Origin: Gnetum montanum
Taxonomy: Eukaryota > Streptophyta > Gnetopsida > Gnetales > Gnetaceae
Assembly (NCBI GenBank): GCA_015680685.1
Contig: MNCI01008335.1
Coordinates: 399,842 to 463,841, forward strand
DNA length: 64,000 nucleotides
Direction: 5' to 3'
Positions within the stretch are counted from its first letter, which is position 1. Each line of letters starts with the position of its first letter. The position numbers and the translations under genes were made by a program. The notes beneath the pieces were generated by a model, which saw only the letters and a program-made list of their open reading frames with translations, was not told the DNA's origin and made no database searches. This document shows positions 21,466 through 34,100 of the stretch, in pieces.

Positions 21466-21577
21466 GACTGGAATAGCCTACTTCACATGTGGCCTATGTG
21501 CATTGTAGTGTTATAATATGTAGATGTGTTTTGTATTCTTTGTTGTTTCCTCTTAGGTCAATCCTCAAGACACCAAC

Positions 21578-21588
21578 AAAGAGGGGCC
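21578..21588 (+). promoter_or_regulatory. Polypurine tract of copy B
   Basis: AAAGAGGGGCC lies directly before the LTR start, the place of plus-strand priming. Confidence 0.7.
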
Positions 21589-21589
21589 A

Positions 21590-23124
21590 TTAAAACACCA
21601 CAAAAAATTTGCATGTTATGGCCAGTTTTTATCATGTAGCTTTCACCCCATAAAACCTAAGGTAAAACTTCATTGAAAAATGCCTCATAAGTTGTTAAAG
21701 CCTCATTCTCCAAGTGAAAAAAGTTATCTAGTGTCTATATTTGGGCTTGGAAGATCAAAATTTCCTTTTGGAATGTCAAAAAATGGAAATTTGATGGGTT
21801 TTATGGGGAGTATACATTTTTCTATGCTAGAAACACTTATGGGGTGGGTGGGGATCCTAACTACCTCTCTGATGTCTAGCATGCTTCGGGTTGCAAGTAG
21901 GGGTTCGTCANTGGAGAGGTGAAGGACTTCCTGCTAGCTTGGAAACACCCCTAGCATGGAGACTACATGCTCATATTGGAAACCTTCCCCCCTAGCATGG
22001 AGGCTTCACCCCTAGCATGGAAGAAACAATAATTAGATTTGAACACTTCATGCACTCCAATGTTGACTACCCATTTCAGTAAGCATGGTGGAGAGCTCAG
22101 CATGGAAGATTCATCTCTAGTGTGGAAGGTATGCCCCTATTACTATTTATAGTAAATGGAATGGCCATGGGGGAAAGGCACTTACCATATATAGTAATCC
22201 CCAAAATTTGGTCACCCATCTCACCTAAATGAGATAGAAATTTGCAAAAATTTGGCAGCCAATTTACAGCTATTGTGTAGCCAAATTACAGCCAAATCAT
22301 AGCCATTTAGTAGCACCATTCATGGCTTAAGGCCCATAAAAATGAGCCTCCAACACCATTTATAGGTTCCATAATGTTCAAACAATTCAACAATTTTTTG
22401 ACATAGTTTAGCAACTTTTAGCATACATACACTTTTTCACACAAATTATTCACAATTCTACACTTGGGAATTTTCAAGAACTCAAGAATTTTTACAAGTT
22501 TCTACACTTATATTCTCTTGAACCCAATGTAGCCACCCTATGACCTTGTGGCCTTATAACTACCTTTAGGATTTGTGAATTTTCAAGCTTCACACTACAC
22601 TCTTGGGATTCCCAACTCCCAGCGTAGAGCACTTGGAAAAATTGGATTCTTCATACTTCTTAACCCCCACCATAGCTAGCATTGTAGATCTAAGATTGTA
22701 GCACTAGAAGTTTGATAGAATTGGAAGTGGCAGGACATCTGGATCATGGAGTTAACTACATCAACTTCAATGGACCTTAAACCCCCATCCAAGTGAACCC
22801 TATTGCTCATTTAAGCACCATTTGTAACATTTCTCTAACTTTTTCTTTATTTTTTCTCAATAAATTTTTAATTTTTGGATTTTTTGTTGAAGATATATTT
22901 GTTTATTTTTTGTGCATTATCCATATCTATTATGAGTTTTTGCATTCCATTTCATTACACTATTTTGCAAATCCCTGATGTCCCTAGTTGATCTACCAAA
23001 TTAACTAGTGCATCTTAGATCCCACATTTTCATAGAGGCCCTAGGGATTTAAGGTTGAGGACTGCTGTGCATTGAATTTGTCGATCTTTATTCTAGCAAT
23101 TGAGTTTTCTGGTCATAATAGTTT
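21590..23124 (+). mobile_element. LTR shared by Tat copies B and C
   Basis: Starts TTAAAACACCAC right after the polypurine tract of copy B and ends about 23124, just before the primer-binding site used by copy C. It therefore serves as 3' LTR of B and 5' LTR of C. Its first 85 bases match 38216-38302. U3 has several CCTAGCATGGA motifs (21950-22110) like those of the ~180-bp array. A TATTTATA box lies at 22144-22151. An N at 21911 marks an unresolved base. Length about 1.5 kb. Confidence 0.75.
22144..22151 (+). promoter_or_regulatory. Possible TATA box of shared LTR
   Basis: TATTTATA about 555 bp into the LTR, followed by a second similar ATTTATAGG at 22354. Either could set the transcription start. 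Confidence 0.35.
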
Positions 23125-23127
23125 TCT

Positions 23128-23144
23128 TGGTGCTAGAGGAAGGG
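23128..23144 (+). promoter_or_regulatory. Primer-binding site of copy C
   Basis: TGGTGCTAGAGGAAGGG follows the LTR end. The TGG start fits complementarity to a tRNA 3' CCA. I cannot name the tRNA with certainty. Confidence 0.6.
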
Positions 23145-24346
23145 CCTTTAGCTAATTTCTATGCCAAAATTTATTAGCCATATTGCCAATGATGTCTCCT
23201 AGTAGTAAATTTGCATTTTTTTTGCATCCAAGAACTTGGAAATCCAATGTTGTCTTTACCCCTCCTAATAGTAGAAACCCCAGCATGGAAGTTGTAGGTG
23301 GTTTGGGTGCTAAAATTTCAAAACACTTACTGTGAATTTTTAGAAAAAAAATGATGTGGAAGCCTTAACAATCATTAAATTTTGGCTGTATTTTTTGCCA
23401 CAAAACTAACATTAGTTTCAACACCAACAAAACCTATTTTCCTATCCTTTATGGTAAAAGTTGACAACTTGCCAAAATCGTTTTTGAAAACTACTAGGTT
23501 TTTCATTTTGGCCTTCAAGATTTTTCCTCTCTAATGTTGAAATAGGAGTGAGATTTCCATTATCTCATCCCCATCTTTCTCCACACCCCCCATCCTTGCC
23601 ATACCTAGCATGAAAGTAGTTGGGAGGCTAGAGTGGGTGACGGTTAACATCAACTTTGCCAAAGCCAATAGCAAGTTAAAAGTCTTTTTTCATCATTTTG
23701 CAGCCACAACTCCCAAAAGATCAGCATTACCCCTTCCCCCCTATGACCAAAACTCCAATGTGGATGTTGTAGGTGGTTGGGTGATGGTTTTCATATCAAT
23801 TACTGTGAATTTTTCAATCCCAAAGCCAATGTTAAAACCTTTCTTCTTCTTTTTTCTGCTACCAGTTTTAATCTTTTTAGATTCTAAAGTTGGTGGTGTA
23901 ACCCCTCTAAAAATCCTCAAACTTTTGGAAGTTAGCTTCCACCCCATTTTTCCAAGTTGAGAAAATTAGCAACTTTCCAAGAATAGTTTTTTGTGAAAAA
24001 AACCCAAACTTTCCACTTTGGTTGTTATCCTTTCCCCCATCAACATTTAAATAGAAGGGGTGAGATTCTTGTTATCTCATCCCCCTTCTTTCCCCCTCCC
24101 CCCATGTCATACCAAGCATAGAGGTAGTTGGAAGGCCAACTTGGGTGAGGTCTAACACCAACGTTTCTAGTTTTCCATCTTTGATAAAGGGGTAAAGCTC
24201 ATTACCCCCCCTACTTAATAATTATAGCAAGTGCTTCATTGTTGGTCATTTTTGTTTCCTTTAAAATTTTTGAAATTCCATTTGTCAAAATTTACTTCTA
24301 TTTTATCATTTATAGCCTATTTTAAGCCATTCTCAACACTATAGCC
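23145..24346 (+). repeat. Leader of copy C with ~500-bp tandem duplication
   Basis: Two direct copies (about 23220-23725 and 23726-24230) share AATGTTGTCTTTACC/AATGTGGATGTTGTAGGTGG, AGCATGAAAGTAGTTGG/AGCATAGAGGTAGTTGG and ATTATCTCATCCCC-type blocks in the same order. The open stretch 23610-23960 lies inside and is probably chance. This is the untranslated leader between PBS and gag. Confidence 0.7.
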
Positions 24347-26530
24347 ATGTCTTTCCAACAGTCCAAAAAATTGCCCATCACCCTCTATCAAGCCATGAGG
24401 GTCTATGACCCCAAAGACACTGCCATCATTGAATGTAGGAAATCTGTGAGGATTAGAGGGGAAAGTCCTAACTGTACCCCCATAAATGAAGACTGTTACC
24501 ACTACATTTATGCCAAAATGCAAGCTAGCCTCATGATTTTAGGTGTGGAATAAAAAAAAAGGAAGTCTAAGCTTGTACATCGAGATGGAAAAGAGTATGT
24601 TTCTTCCCCATATGACCAAATATCTCTAATTGATGTCTATGACAACATCCATGCTCAATTGATTGTGATGGAAGAGGAACATGAAAAGCATAGCTTAGAA
24701 GAACAACAAGAGAAGAGGATGAATTTAGGAAGGAATTTGAGCTCGAAAATATCCTAGGAGGATTGTTCCAACAAATGTCTCCCACAATCATAGTGCCTTC
24801 CTCTAATACTTTTTTTTCTCCATGGGCATGAGGCCATCATCTTCCACTCCTTCCTACCCTACCATGATTGGTCCCATACCGATCATAACCACACATCAAA
24901 CTTAATCAATGCCGCAAATAACAAACTATAATACATCAATGTCATTTTCTACACAACCTCGATCTATGCAATCATCGATGGTGGTTTTTACCACCACAAA
25001 CCCATTAACTACCCATGCAAGGCCTAGCATGGGACCCCAAGAAACTTAGGGATCACACACCACTTTGTTTCATTTGTGCCTCAAGTATTGGCACAAACAT
25101 CCTTTTCCTTATTTGGTCCACAAGCTACAACCATGACACAACCTCTTTCTTCCATCCTACAACCCATAGCAAGGCCACATGCCTCACAATAGATGCCACA
25201 ACCCTATGTGAAAATCCTATAACCAATAGGACCACAACAAGGCTTGGATCAAGCCTTCTAAATGATCCAAGACTTGATAGAGGAGTTAAAAAGGCTTAAA
25301 GGCTCTACCTCAAAGATTGTCAAGATTATGAACTTCTACCAGAACAATTCCATAAGTCCTATAGTCTCACCCTTGACACTTCATCCTAGCGTCTCTATTT
25401 CCAAATTTAGCAAGTATAATAGAGAAGGTGATCCTAATGCTCACCTTATTACCTTTTGATCTGAATGCTTACTCTTACAACCATGGCCTCATACCATCAT
25501 GAGGATTTTCCCTATCTTTGACTAGGAAAGCACTTGATTACCCAAAGGGTCCATATCCTCTTTAGAGGACTTAGTAGCCCAGTTTTTCAACCACTTCAAG
25601 TATAACTTGAAGCCTGACACCATGTTTAACCAACTCATGAAGGTCAAGTAGGGGTCCTTGGAACCTATGTAAAAATTCAATCAACAGGAGAATGAACTGC
25701 TGAATGAAATACTAGAGCTTATAGTCAAAGCTTACTTGTTGCCCATATTCAAGGGAGTGGTTAATGATTTTACCATGTCCAAACTCTACTACCTTAACCT
25801 ATGGCCAGTTAGCCAAGCATTTTATCAAACTAAAAATATAGAGGATGCTATGGAGGCCACTCATGATACAGCCTACGTAGCATATAAAAATCAACATGTA
25901 TGAAGATACAAGAAGAAAAATAAACAAAACAATACACCGTAGCAACTATGACTAAAGAAACAAAGATCACAAACCAAGGGCCAAGGGTCAATCCACCTAA
26001 TGTCCCCACTAGTGACCACAATAACCAACCATAAATATCTAGGGCTACTACAATGACAACAACTAGACCTAACTTCAAAAGAAAGGATAGGTTCAAATAA
26101 ACTATCTTACCTATGAAACCATCCAAGTTACTAGACCAACTATTAAAAAGTGGGCCCATGCAACACAAATAAATGATTAAAGTTGTTTGAAAGAAACATG
26201 AGCGGTTATGTGGAATAACCAAAGATCCCACTTCGGTATTGAAGGATGATCCCCTAACTTCCTAGGTACTTCAAGTTAGATTACTTTTACCACTATCACC
26301 AGCTTCTTAGTCATGACACAAACTTCTACCTTGCACTGAGGGATGGCCTACAAAGGATGATAGATAGGGCAAGCTGGTCTTAGATGTTTCCAACCTAATT
26401 AGACCACAAAACCAGTTGACGCAAGTCTACAAAGACCCGTTGAATGCCAATGAAAGCTTTTATGTTATTTTAGCATTCAACATTGATGATGATCAGAGAT
26501 CCCTAAGAGAATAATTCATGATTCAAGTAA
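24347..26530 (+). pseudogene. gag: Tat gag relic, copy C
   Basis: Capsid/nucleocapsid precursor of the Tat element. The likely start ATG is at 24347 (MSFQQSKKLPITLYQAM), the first after the leader. A variable Pro/Thr/Gln-rich part follows (24800-25300). The retrotransposon gag core is at about 25400-25880: DPNAHLITF, an FNHFKYNLKPDT segment, NQQENELLNEILELIVKAY and FKGVVNDFTMSKLYYLNLWP. A charged linker and DDDQRSLRE (about 26483) come next. Many stops and at least two frameshifts. Only this Tat copy in the window keeps gag. A zinc knuckle is not clearly seen. Confidence 0.7.
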
Positions 26531-27027
26531 CCCTCTATGAAAAAAGGGCTTCTTTAGCTTTCCATAACTCAAGATCCCCCTTTTTCATAAGAGTACCATC
26601 ATAAGTACCTTTGAGGGATCCTTTTTTCATCAGGGTATCTTAGCCAAACACAACACAATTAACCATAGCCTAAGCAACCGCACAACAATCTCCTATGGTG
26701 GCCAATGCTACTACATCTTCCTCACAACCAATGATTAACAACCAAAAAAATTTAGCTAAACAAAGAAAGAAGCATAAGAAAAATCTTGACAATAAGAATG
26801 ATAAGTAGATAGAGGCACGAAAGGAAGTGGGCCCACCAAATTCCATTTCTATTTTAGCTATACCCATGAGCTCCTCTAGCCAACTTGCTCCAACTAGCAA
26901 GCCATAGGAGGATACCAAAGCCCATAAGCAAAACAACAAGAAAAAACCTCAACAAACACAACCTAAAGCTAAAGTTCACATTTTTCGGTGTATGGAGGAA
27001 GTAAAGCACAACTAGGGCAACAAGCCC
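26531..27027 (+). pseudogene. Gag-protease linker relic, copy C
   Basis: Lys/Asn/Gln-rich degenerate coding between gag and protease. It is a plausible basic nucleocapsid end (for example NQKNLAKQRKKHKKNLDNKN near 26738-26797). The minus-strand open stretches at 26670-26939 and 26854-27075 are shadows of this low-complexity region. Confidence 0.45.
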
Positions 27028-27960
27028 ATGGCCAATGATAAAAACTTTCTTTGTGCAATGAAACAAGTTAGGCAATCCCTCAGGAAAAAGAATGCAACTT
27101 TAAGCTTTTATGACCTAATCATGACTTCCTCCACACATTGTGAGGTGTTATTCAAAATGTTGATTTCCATCCTTGTTAGTGAGGATATCGCCACTAACAA
27201 GGAAGCCATCCATGTAGTGATGATTCCTCCCTCCCTAAGGGAGGAGAAGTTAGCACCCTTAACATTTTGTGATAGAAAAATTAAGGCTAATTCCAAAAAT
27301 GGTGAAGTAACTACAACCCCTTAATTCATAACCATATGCATAGGGCAATTTAAAGTACATCAGGTGCATGTTGATGATGGAGCCATAACTAACATCATCC
27401 CATGCACCATTGTTGAACACTTGGGCTTAACTGAGTAGATAAAACCTACAATCACTACAGCTCTTAAGTCTTTCAATGGATCAAGGGTTGTTGTTAAGGG
27501 GTCCATCTCCTTGTATTTTGTAGTAGGGGAGTAATTCCATAGAATCACCAAAGTCTTGGTAGTGGAGAAGACACCAAGATTCAACTTGACCTTGGGAAGA
27601 CCTTTGTTAGCTCAATTATGAGCTATGTTCTCATCCATCCTTTAAGAAATTCACCTTCCTTACAAGGGAGGTGAAATCATCATTCATGGTGATAACACGG
27701 TTCATCTAGCTGTCAACAATGTAAACATAGTGAAAGGGACTGAAGTGGAGCTTCAAGAAAAAGCTCCCATTTACAATAATGACTATGATAAGCAATGGGA
27801 TGCATTATGTGATGAACTCCCTTTAACATTGTAAGTGAGGAGGATGGTGAATATAAGCTGGTGCAGAATAAGCCTTACTCATTTCCTAATCTTACAAAGA
27901 TTAGGAAGAATTTATGCAAGTTAAGTTTACCTTAACCTTCTCCATCCTATGCCTTGAGAA
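27028..27960 (+). pseudogene. Tat aspartic protease relic, copy C
   Basis: Open from 27028 to 27324 in one frame, then the protease active site VHVDDGAITNIIPC at about 27362-27403, VEHLGL, FNGSRVVVKGSISL and FNLTLGRPLLAQL (to about 27615). Stops at about 27321, 27436 and 27531. The downstream tail is similar to copy B. GTAAGTGAGG at 27831 is a consensus splice donor near the end of this coding part; Ogre elements are known to splice an intron between protease and RT. Confidence 0.75.
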
Positions 27961-28124
27961 CTAGATATACTGATAGCCATATAGCCTGACCTTTCTTTTC
28001 AATTTATTATACTCTTTCATGTATGTAGCCTAAGTTTATTTGCATTTTTACTTATTTATTACAACCTTTCTTTACTTTTACTCATATTATGAACATCAAA
28101 AAGCCTTATAAATATATATTTCTT

Positions 28125-28275
28125 TTTCATCACTAGTTCGCTAAGACCTTAAATTGGCATCATGGCTTGCCATGGCCTTAAAATGGCAAAGATAATCATA
28201 CAATGCAATCTGCTAAGACTCTAAATTAGAAACATGGCCTACCATGGCCTTAAATTGGCAACATAGCCATAATCA
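28125..28275. repeat. Tandem repeat TR1 of copy C
   Basis: About four units with GCTAAGACCTTAAATTGGCA, CATGGCTTGCCATGGCC and similar, collinear with 10170-10345 in copy B. Confidence 0.75.
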
Positions 28276-28625
28276 CACAACATGACCTAAAACTACCAAA
28301 CAACTTGTTTATTATTATACTTCTTTTTGTTTAGCCTATTATCACATTGATTAGTCATTTAATGTTATAACCAAAACATCAACATAGCCATTCTCAACAT
28401 TTACAATGTTTAAAACATTTACTATAACTATAGAAACATATAGCCAAAAATAAAATAAAAATTTAAATTTAAAGTTAAAGTGTGCATTACATATGTAGCC
28501 ATGGCTACACTATGTGTTAAAAATGCTAGAGAATAATAATGATTTATAACATAGTCTTGGCTAATCATAGCCATCAACATGAAAATGAAGAAAAATAGCC
28601 AACAAAGCTAAGCTAATGGAGGCTA
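28276..28625. other. Spacer downstream of antisense gene, copy C
   Basis: AT-rich and non-coding, collinear with 10346-10702. No feature is identified. Confidence 0.4.
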
Positions 28626-28899
28626 CTAAGAGGCATCTAGAGGAGGGAGTGGTGGGTCATTCCCACCCTCATCGCTAGGGCTACTAATGTCTCCTAAGGT
28701 CTGAAGTGCAACAACATATAGCTAGTCAGTAACCCATAGCCAAAACCATAACTTAAAACAAAAACTAAAATAGAAAATGCATCAAAATTTTGGGGTATTG
28801 GTCTTGGGATGATCAATTTAGAACAAAATACCCACCAACTCCACAATGATGAGGATGGGATTCAAGAAAACCTTGCATGAAGTAAAACAAAAGCATTAT

Positions 28900-29160
28900 G
28901 ACTAATTGGCATTACTTAACAAATTTGGAAAAACATCTAGTCAATGGTGAAATTAGCCTTTGTAAAAATCTCTAAGGTGTTTATCTAAATTATCTTGAGA
29001 AATTTCACAAGAAAACATTATTACAACCTTGCATTATGAACAATTGAATTACTTAGCAAATTTGGAAAACAAAAAACATCTAGTCGGAGGGGAAATTAGC
29101 CTCTGTAAAAGGCTATAAGGTGTTTATCTAAGTTGGCTTAAGAAATTCCATAAAAGCATT
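28900..29160. repeat. About 130-bp tandem duplication, copy C
   Basis: Two copies sharing ATTACTTA, GAAATTAGCC and GGTGTTTATCTAA blocks, at about 28900-29015 and 29035-29150. They are collinear with 11698-11960 in copy B, where the first copy carries the exon 2 acceptor. Confidence 0.7.
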
Positions 29161-30637
29161 ATTAGCCTCTTAGTTCACAACCAAAATATTATAGCCAAAA
29201 CATTTTAGAAAAAATTGAGCCTTATTTTAAACTAGCCATAAACTTAGGAAAAAAAAGCATTAAAACTATTCATAAATTTAGAAAAAAGCATTAAAACTTA
29301 GAAAAACATTAAAATTTAGAAAAGCATATAGCCATAAGCCTTTTAAAAATATTAAAGCTTTTTATTTTCTTAAAAAAACAAATTTAAAGCATAATTTTTA
29401 CATATTGGCAAGAAAAGCTACACATATCAATCACTTCCATCCCCAAAGGGGTAATGTGCTACAATTGTAATTTTGCCTTATTTACACAACCATAACCAAA
29501 AATTTATCAAAAATTCATACAAGCTCTGATTTTAGTAATTCCATCATGGAAAGGATCTTGAAATCACAATTTTTGCAACCATAACCTTTGCAAATAAAAA
29601 TACATAGCCATTTTTACATGGAATATAGACGAAATCAACAAAAACCATACTTGTCACCATTAACCCTCTTTTGTGCAGGGTTGGTAAAAATTCACCAAAA
29701 ATTCATTTAATCTCCAAAAAAAGTGATTGTAGCACCATGTGAGATCTTAAATCGAGCCCTATGTACCCATACTTAGAAAAATTCAAAGACATTGCCGTTT
29801 ATGCAGAAAAAATTTGTCAACTTAGAAAAAAATTTGAAAATGGTGCAAACCTCTTTTTGACATAGGCTTAATGAAAAATTCATAAAAAATTCATTTGAAT
29901 TCCAATTGGAGTGATTCCACCTCCATTAGAAATATTAAGCCATGGTCCACTTAGCCATAACTAGGAAGTAGCCAAAACCTCTACCGTTTGCTTAGAAAAA
30001 GTTCATGAACATAATGAAAATTTAAAAATGACATAGAAACCTAACTACATGACCTTAGGACAACAATCATAACTTAATCACTTCAAAGCAAAATTGAACA
30101 AGACAATAGCCTTTGGAAATCTTAAATAGGACTACAAACCCATGACATTGCATTTGAAAAATATGTAGCTATTTTCTTAAGAAAAAATATGCAAATTTGC
30201 TTGCTTTTTCTATGTAAAAAGCTAAAAAGCCAAAACCCAACTTAATATAGCCATAAAAACATAGCCAAAACATCCAAGATGATTAATACTAATTAGAAAA
30301 AACATCAAAATAATGGGGTATATTTTGTTGAAATCCAATTTTGATGAATAATGTGGCCTAGATTTGAAAAAATGACCATACCCCAGAATTTTGGGAAAAG
30401 GGCATGAAAACAACAAGCTTAATTTTAAAAATCAAATCTATTAAGGGAAAGACAACAAACTGACTATGGATCTATGTGGAAAAGGCCAAAATAAGAGGTA
30501 AGGTTTCATAAAAATTTTGATTTACCTCCTCTATCAATGTAGATATGAGAAAAATGTTCCCACATCTAGAAAAAAAACCACAATAAAAACAATAAAAATG
30601 GCTAGAAAACAAACCAAAAATGGGTAGATCTACCTAC
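29161..30637 (-). other. Antisense-gene intron, copy C
   Basis: AT-rich and collinear with 11961-13441. It includes an open hydrophobic minus stretch (30222-30416) similar to that of copy B. Nothing else is recognised. Confidence 0.4.
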
Positions 30638-31189
30638 CTTGGAGTAGCAACAAATGAGGCTTGGATTGAAATAGGCCAGGGTAGCCTTGATAGATCCTTT
30701 GCTTGTTCATCCACTTGCTAAATCCTGGGATTTTGACTCTTCCCTTAGATTGTTTCAGTGCCATAGTAGGTTCAATGTTGTGAATAGTTTGAAATCAAGA
30801 AAAATAAGAGTTCTATGCTGTGTGTAGGAAGGAATGGGGCTTCCACGCTGAAGAGAGTTTCTCTCTACCACAAAAATCTCTACCAAACCTATCCTCCAAT
30901 GTATAGTTTGAAAAGATGTGAATTGTGATTGAAAACTTATGAAATTTGACATTAAAAACCATGTCTAAAATTAAACGCACACCTTAAAACCCCAGGTACT
31001 AACTTAGTGCACCCTAACAACAAGTGCACTAAAGTGAAAAAGGGGAAGACTTTCTTCAATGCTAAGATTGGTGGGAAACATCTTTACTTTTCAAATTTTA
31101 AATTTTTGGATTATGGGCCCCACCATACACCTTCCATCTTAGTTAAAAGTTGCATCAATGTTAGGTTTTTAGTCCCTTAAGCACATACA

Positions 31190-34100
31190 CCACAACCAAG
31201 CCTTAAATTCCCATGCATCCATGTTGGGGATACCATGCCCAACGTGGATACATGCCTCCCACTTTGTAAAAACATTAAAACATAACTATTTTCCCATTTG
31301 TAGCAACCAAGATTTGTCTTTCCCAACCCCAAGCTTCCAAAAGGAATGGAACATTGATAGATCTGGACAACCTTAGTTTCCATGTTGGGGCAACACTTCC
31401 CAACATGGAAAAAAGGGGGGTAACACCCATTATTACCCCCAACATCCATCTAGCCCATGTTTCACCCCAAAGTGAACCCCACATGACCTAGAACGCCTCC
31501 AAGCATCTCTGTAGCCCTGGAACCTCACCCAAGCTAGTCGAAACCTTGGGATTTGGTGTTTCCATATTGAAAGAGAATTCATCCATGCTAAGAATCTCAT
31601 TTCTAGCATGGATAGATGAGAGAAAGTCAAAAATGACCTAAATCTAGTGCCTAGTAACCATTTCTCAAAGCTTGATGACCCCTAGACCTCAAAACCCTCT
31701 AAAGCTTTTGAAGACCTAAAAAGCAGTCAAAGATTGTCCAAAACTACCATTCCCCTTTCATCCATGCTGGGGCCAAAATTCCCAATGTGGAAGAAAAGTA
31801 GGAGACTACATGAGGCATCTATGAACCTCCAAACTATTGGATCTTGGCACCTAGTATTGGTTGTCAACACTAGCAACCTTGTAGACTAACATGCATGGTC
31901 GATTGGCTATTGAATTGGCCTAGATTTAACTTTCTTAGTTCTTCCATGTTGAGGGAGACTCCTTCTACACTAACTAGCATAAGAACTCAGGGGGATGGAG
32001 TTAGAAAAGTTAGTAGGGGATCTAGGAACAATAAACAACCTCAAAATGACTTGTGCCTAACACTAGAACCTTCACAACCTTTCCAAATGCCAATAGAATG
32101 TTAAAAATCAAAAAAATCATCCTACTAAGGTTCTTCCATGTTGAGGAGGACCTTTTCCAGATTGGACATTCTAGTTCCAACATGGATAGAGGGGGGAAGC
32201 CAATACTAATGAAGTTTGCATGTAGTTTAACATTCAAGAGCAAACCAATCCTTCAGAAAGTTACCAATCTTCTGCAAGTCACCTAAAAAAATTGAAATGT
32301 ACTTCCTTTGGGTTTAACATGTTGAGGGGGGACCCTATGCATGCTGAGCCTCCAACCCTTAGTGTGGATGAAAAGGGAAAATCTTGAAAACCCTCTCATA
32401 GCCTTCAATACGATCGAATTTCGACCTTAGACATTAATAGCCAATGCTAGCAACCTTGTAAACACTCATGCATAGCCAAGATTGATCTAAAATAGCCAAA
32501 AGATCATTCCATTCAATCTTCCACATTGAGCATGGAAGTCCTTGCATGAAAAAGGAGGTGAAAGCCCAAAAATTACCTAATAACCCTTGACATAACCAAA
32601 TTTTGACATTGGATGTCAATAATTGACACTAGCTACCTTAAAAGCTTGCATGCATAGCTAGAAATGATGGAAAATGGAAAAAAGTAGGGTTTCATAATTT
32701 TTCCATGTTGGGAATCACTTTTTTCACATTTCCTAGTTTGGAAGAAATGAATAAAACTTTGTGAGAACTCCAAAATAGCCTCCAGAGACCTTTAACGAAC
32801 ATTGGAAAGCCCTGTGTGTTCTAGAACATTTTTTGCACATCCTAAGACCCTTAGGCTTGTCAAAATTAATTACGAATAGCCGAAAAGCATTTCCATGAAA
32901 TATTCCATGTTGAACATAGAATCTCCAACATGGAAAAAGTGAGGAACATAAAAAATCACTCACTAGCCTTTGAAACAACCAAAATTTGACACCAGGCATT
33001 GGTAATTGATGATAGCAACCTCAGAGTCATACATGCATGACTAGATATGATGCCAATGACCAAAAAGTTATTTTCCCCTAGTCTTCCATGCTGGTGTTAC
33101 TATCCCCAACATGGAAAAAGTGGGAAATGTTCAAAACCATCTAGGAAACCTCCAAACTAGCCAAACTTGGGCTCAAACGCTAGTCCTTGATCCCATTAAT
33201 GTTAAAAGCACACATGCATGATCAATGGAGGCTAAAATTGATGCATATTTAAGATTTATGGCTCTTTCAAATTTGGGATCCCTTCCTTCACATTAGGTAG
33301 CATGGAAAATGAGGGGGATACTCATTTGGAACTCCTAAACACCTCAAAAAAAACATCAAATGTTCTTACATTAATCTAGAGCTCTGTCAATAGTCATTGG
33401 AGCTTAAAAATGTTAGAAAATTGACCCCAGATGGACAAAAAGTGGTTTCCCTTAGTCTTCCATGCTGAGCCCCTATCCCCAGTGTGGAAAAGGGGAAAAA
33501 GATCAAAAACCACTTGGGAGTACTCAAACTTGCCAAATTTTGACATGGAGACATAGCCCTTGGGCCTAGTAACTCTAGAAGTTAACATGCATAGTTGATT
33601 CTAACTCAAATTGACCTAGATTTAGGATTCTTGCTTCACCCATGCTAGAGGAGGTCCCTTCCAAGCTAGGTAGCATGGAAACAAGGGGGAAAGTAGTTTT
33701 TTCACATTTGGTGGTAAGATGACACTCCCAAAAGCTAAAGATGTATGTTGAAGAAGCCTAGGACCTCATGGCCATGAGATTTTGCTTGTTTGAACATTTT
33801 TTACCCTCCAAAATTTACTCCCCCAATCTACCATGCTACAATAACTTCCCTATTATGGAAATAGGGGGGAAGACCTTGGATGCCCTTAAAAAGCCTTCAA
33901 ATGTGCTCAAAATTAGCCAGAAACTTGCAGAATTATGTTCTATAGTCCTAAGGGCCTAGGAACTTGGTTAATGTGCTCCCAAACCATCTTGAATCCACAA
34001 AACAAGTGTTTCCCCATCTTTCCATGTTGAGGATACTATGCTCAATGTGGAAAAGGGTTGGGGGGGGGGGGGGGGCGCGGGGGAAGCCATTTCAATGTGT

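Larger units (their letters stand above)
28626..30764 (-). pseudogene. Antisense gene inside Tat copy C (exon 2 deleted)
   Basis: Exon 1 is 30764-30638. It is fully open for 42 codons, starts MALKQSKGRVKIPG, ends LLLLQ, then a CCAAG|GTAGG donor. The last exon is 28700-28626, after ACTTCAG: 24 open codons, rich in Asp/Ser/Pro, ending PPLPPLDAS and TAG. Its length of 75 bases is exactly that of copy B, and copy B differs there by one premature TGA. The ~860-bp middle exon of copy B is absent, so this copy could not make the full protein. That both retained exons are open in an otherwise stop-ridden copy is the best hint that these are real exons. No known family recognised. Confidence 0.5.

Noticed and set aside
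25848-27075. Hydrophobic minus-strand open stretches as membrane proteins
   Set aside because: They are the complement of Lys/Asn-rich gag coding, which always yields Phe/Leu/Val-rich antisense frames.
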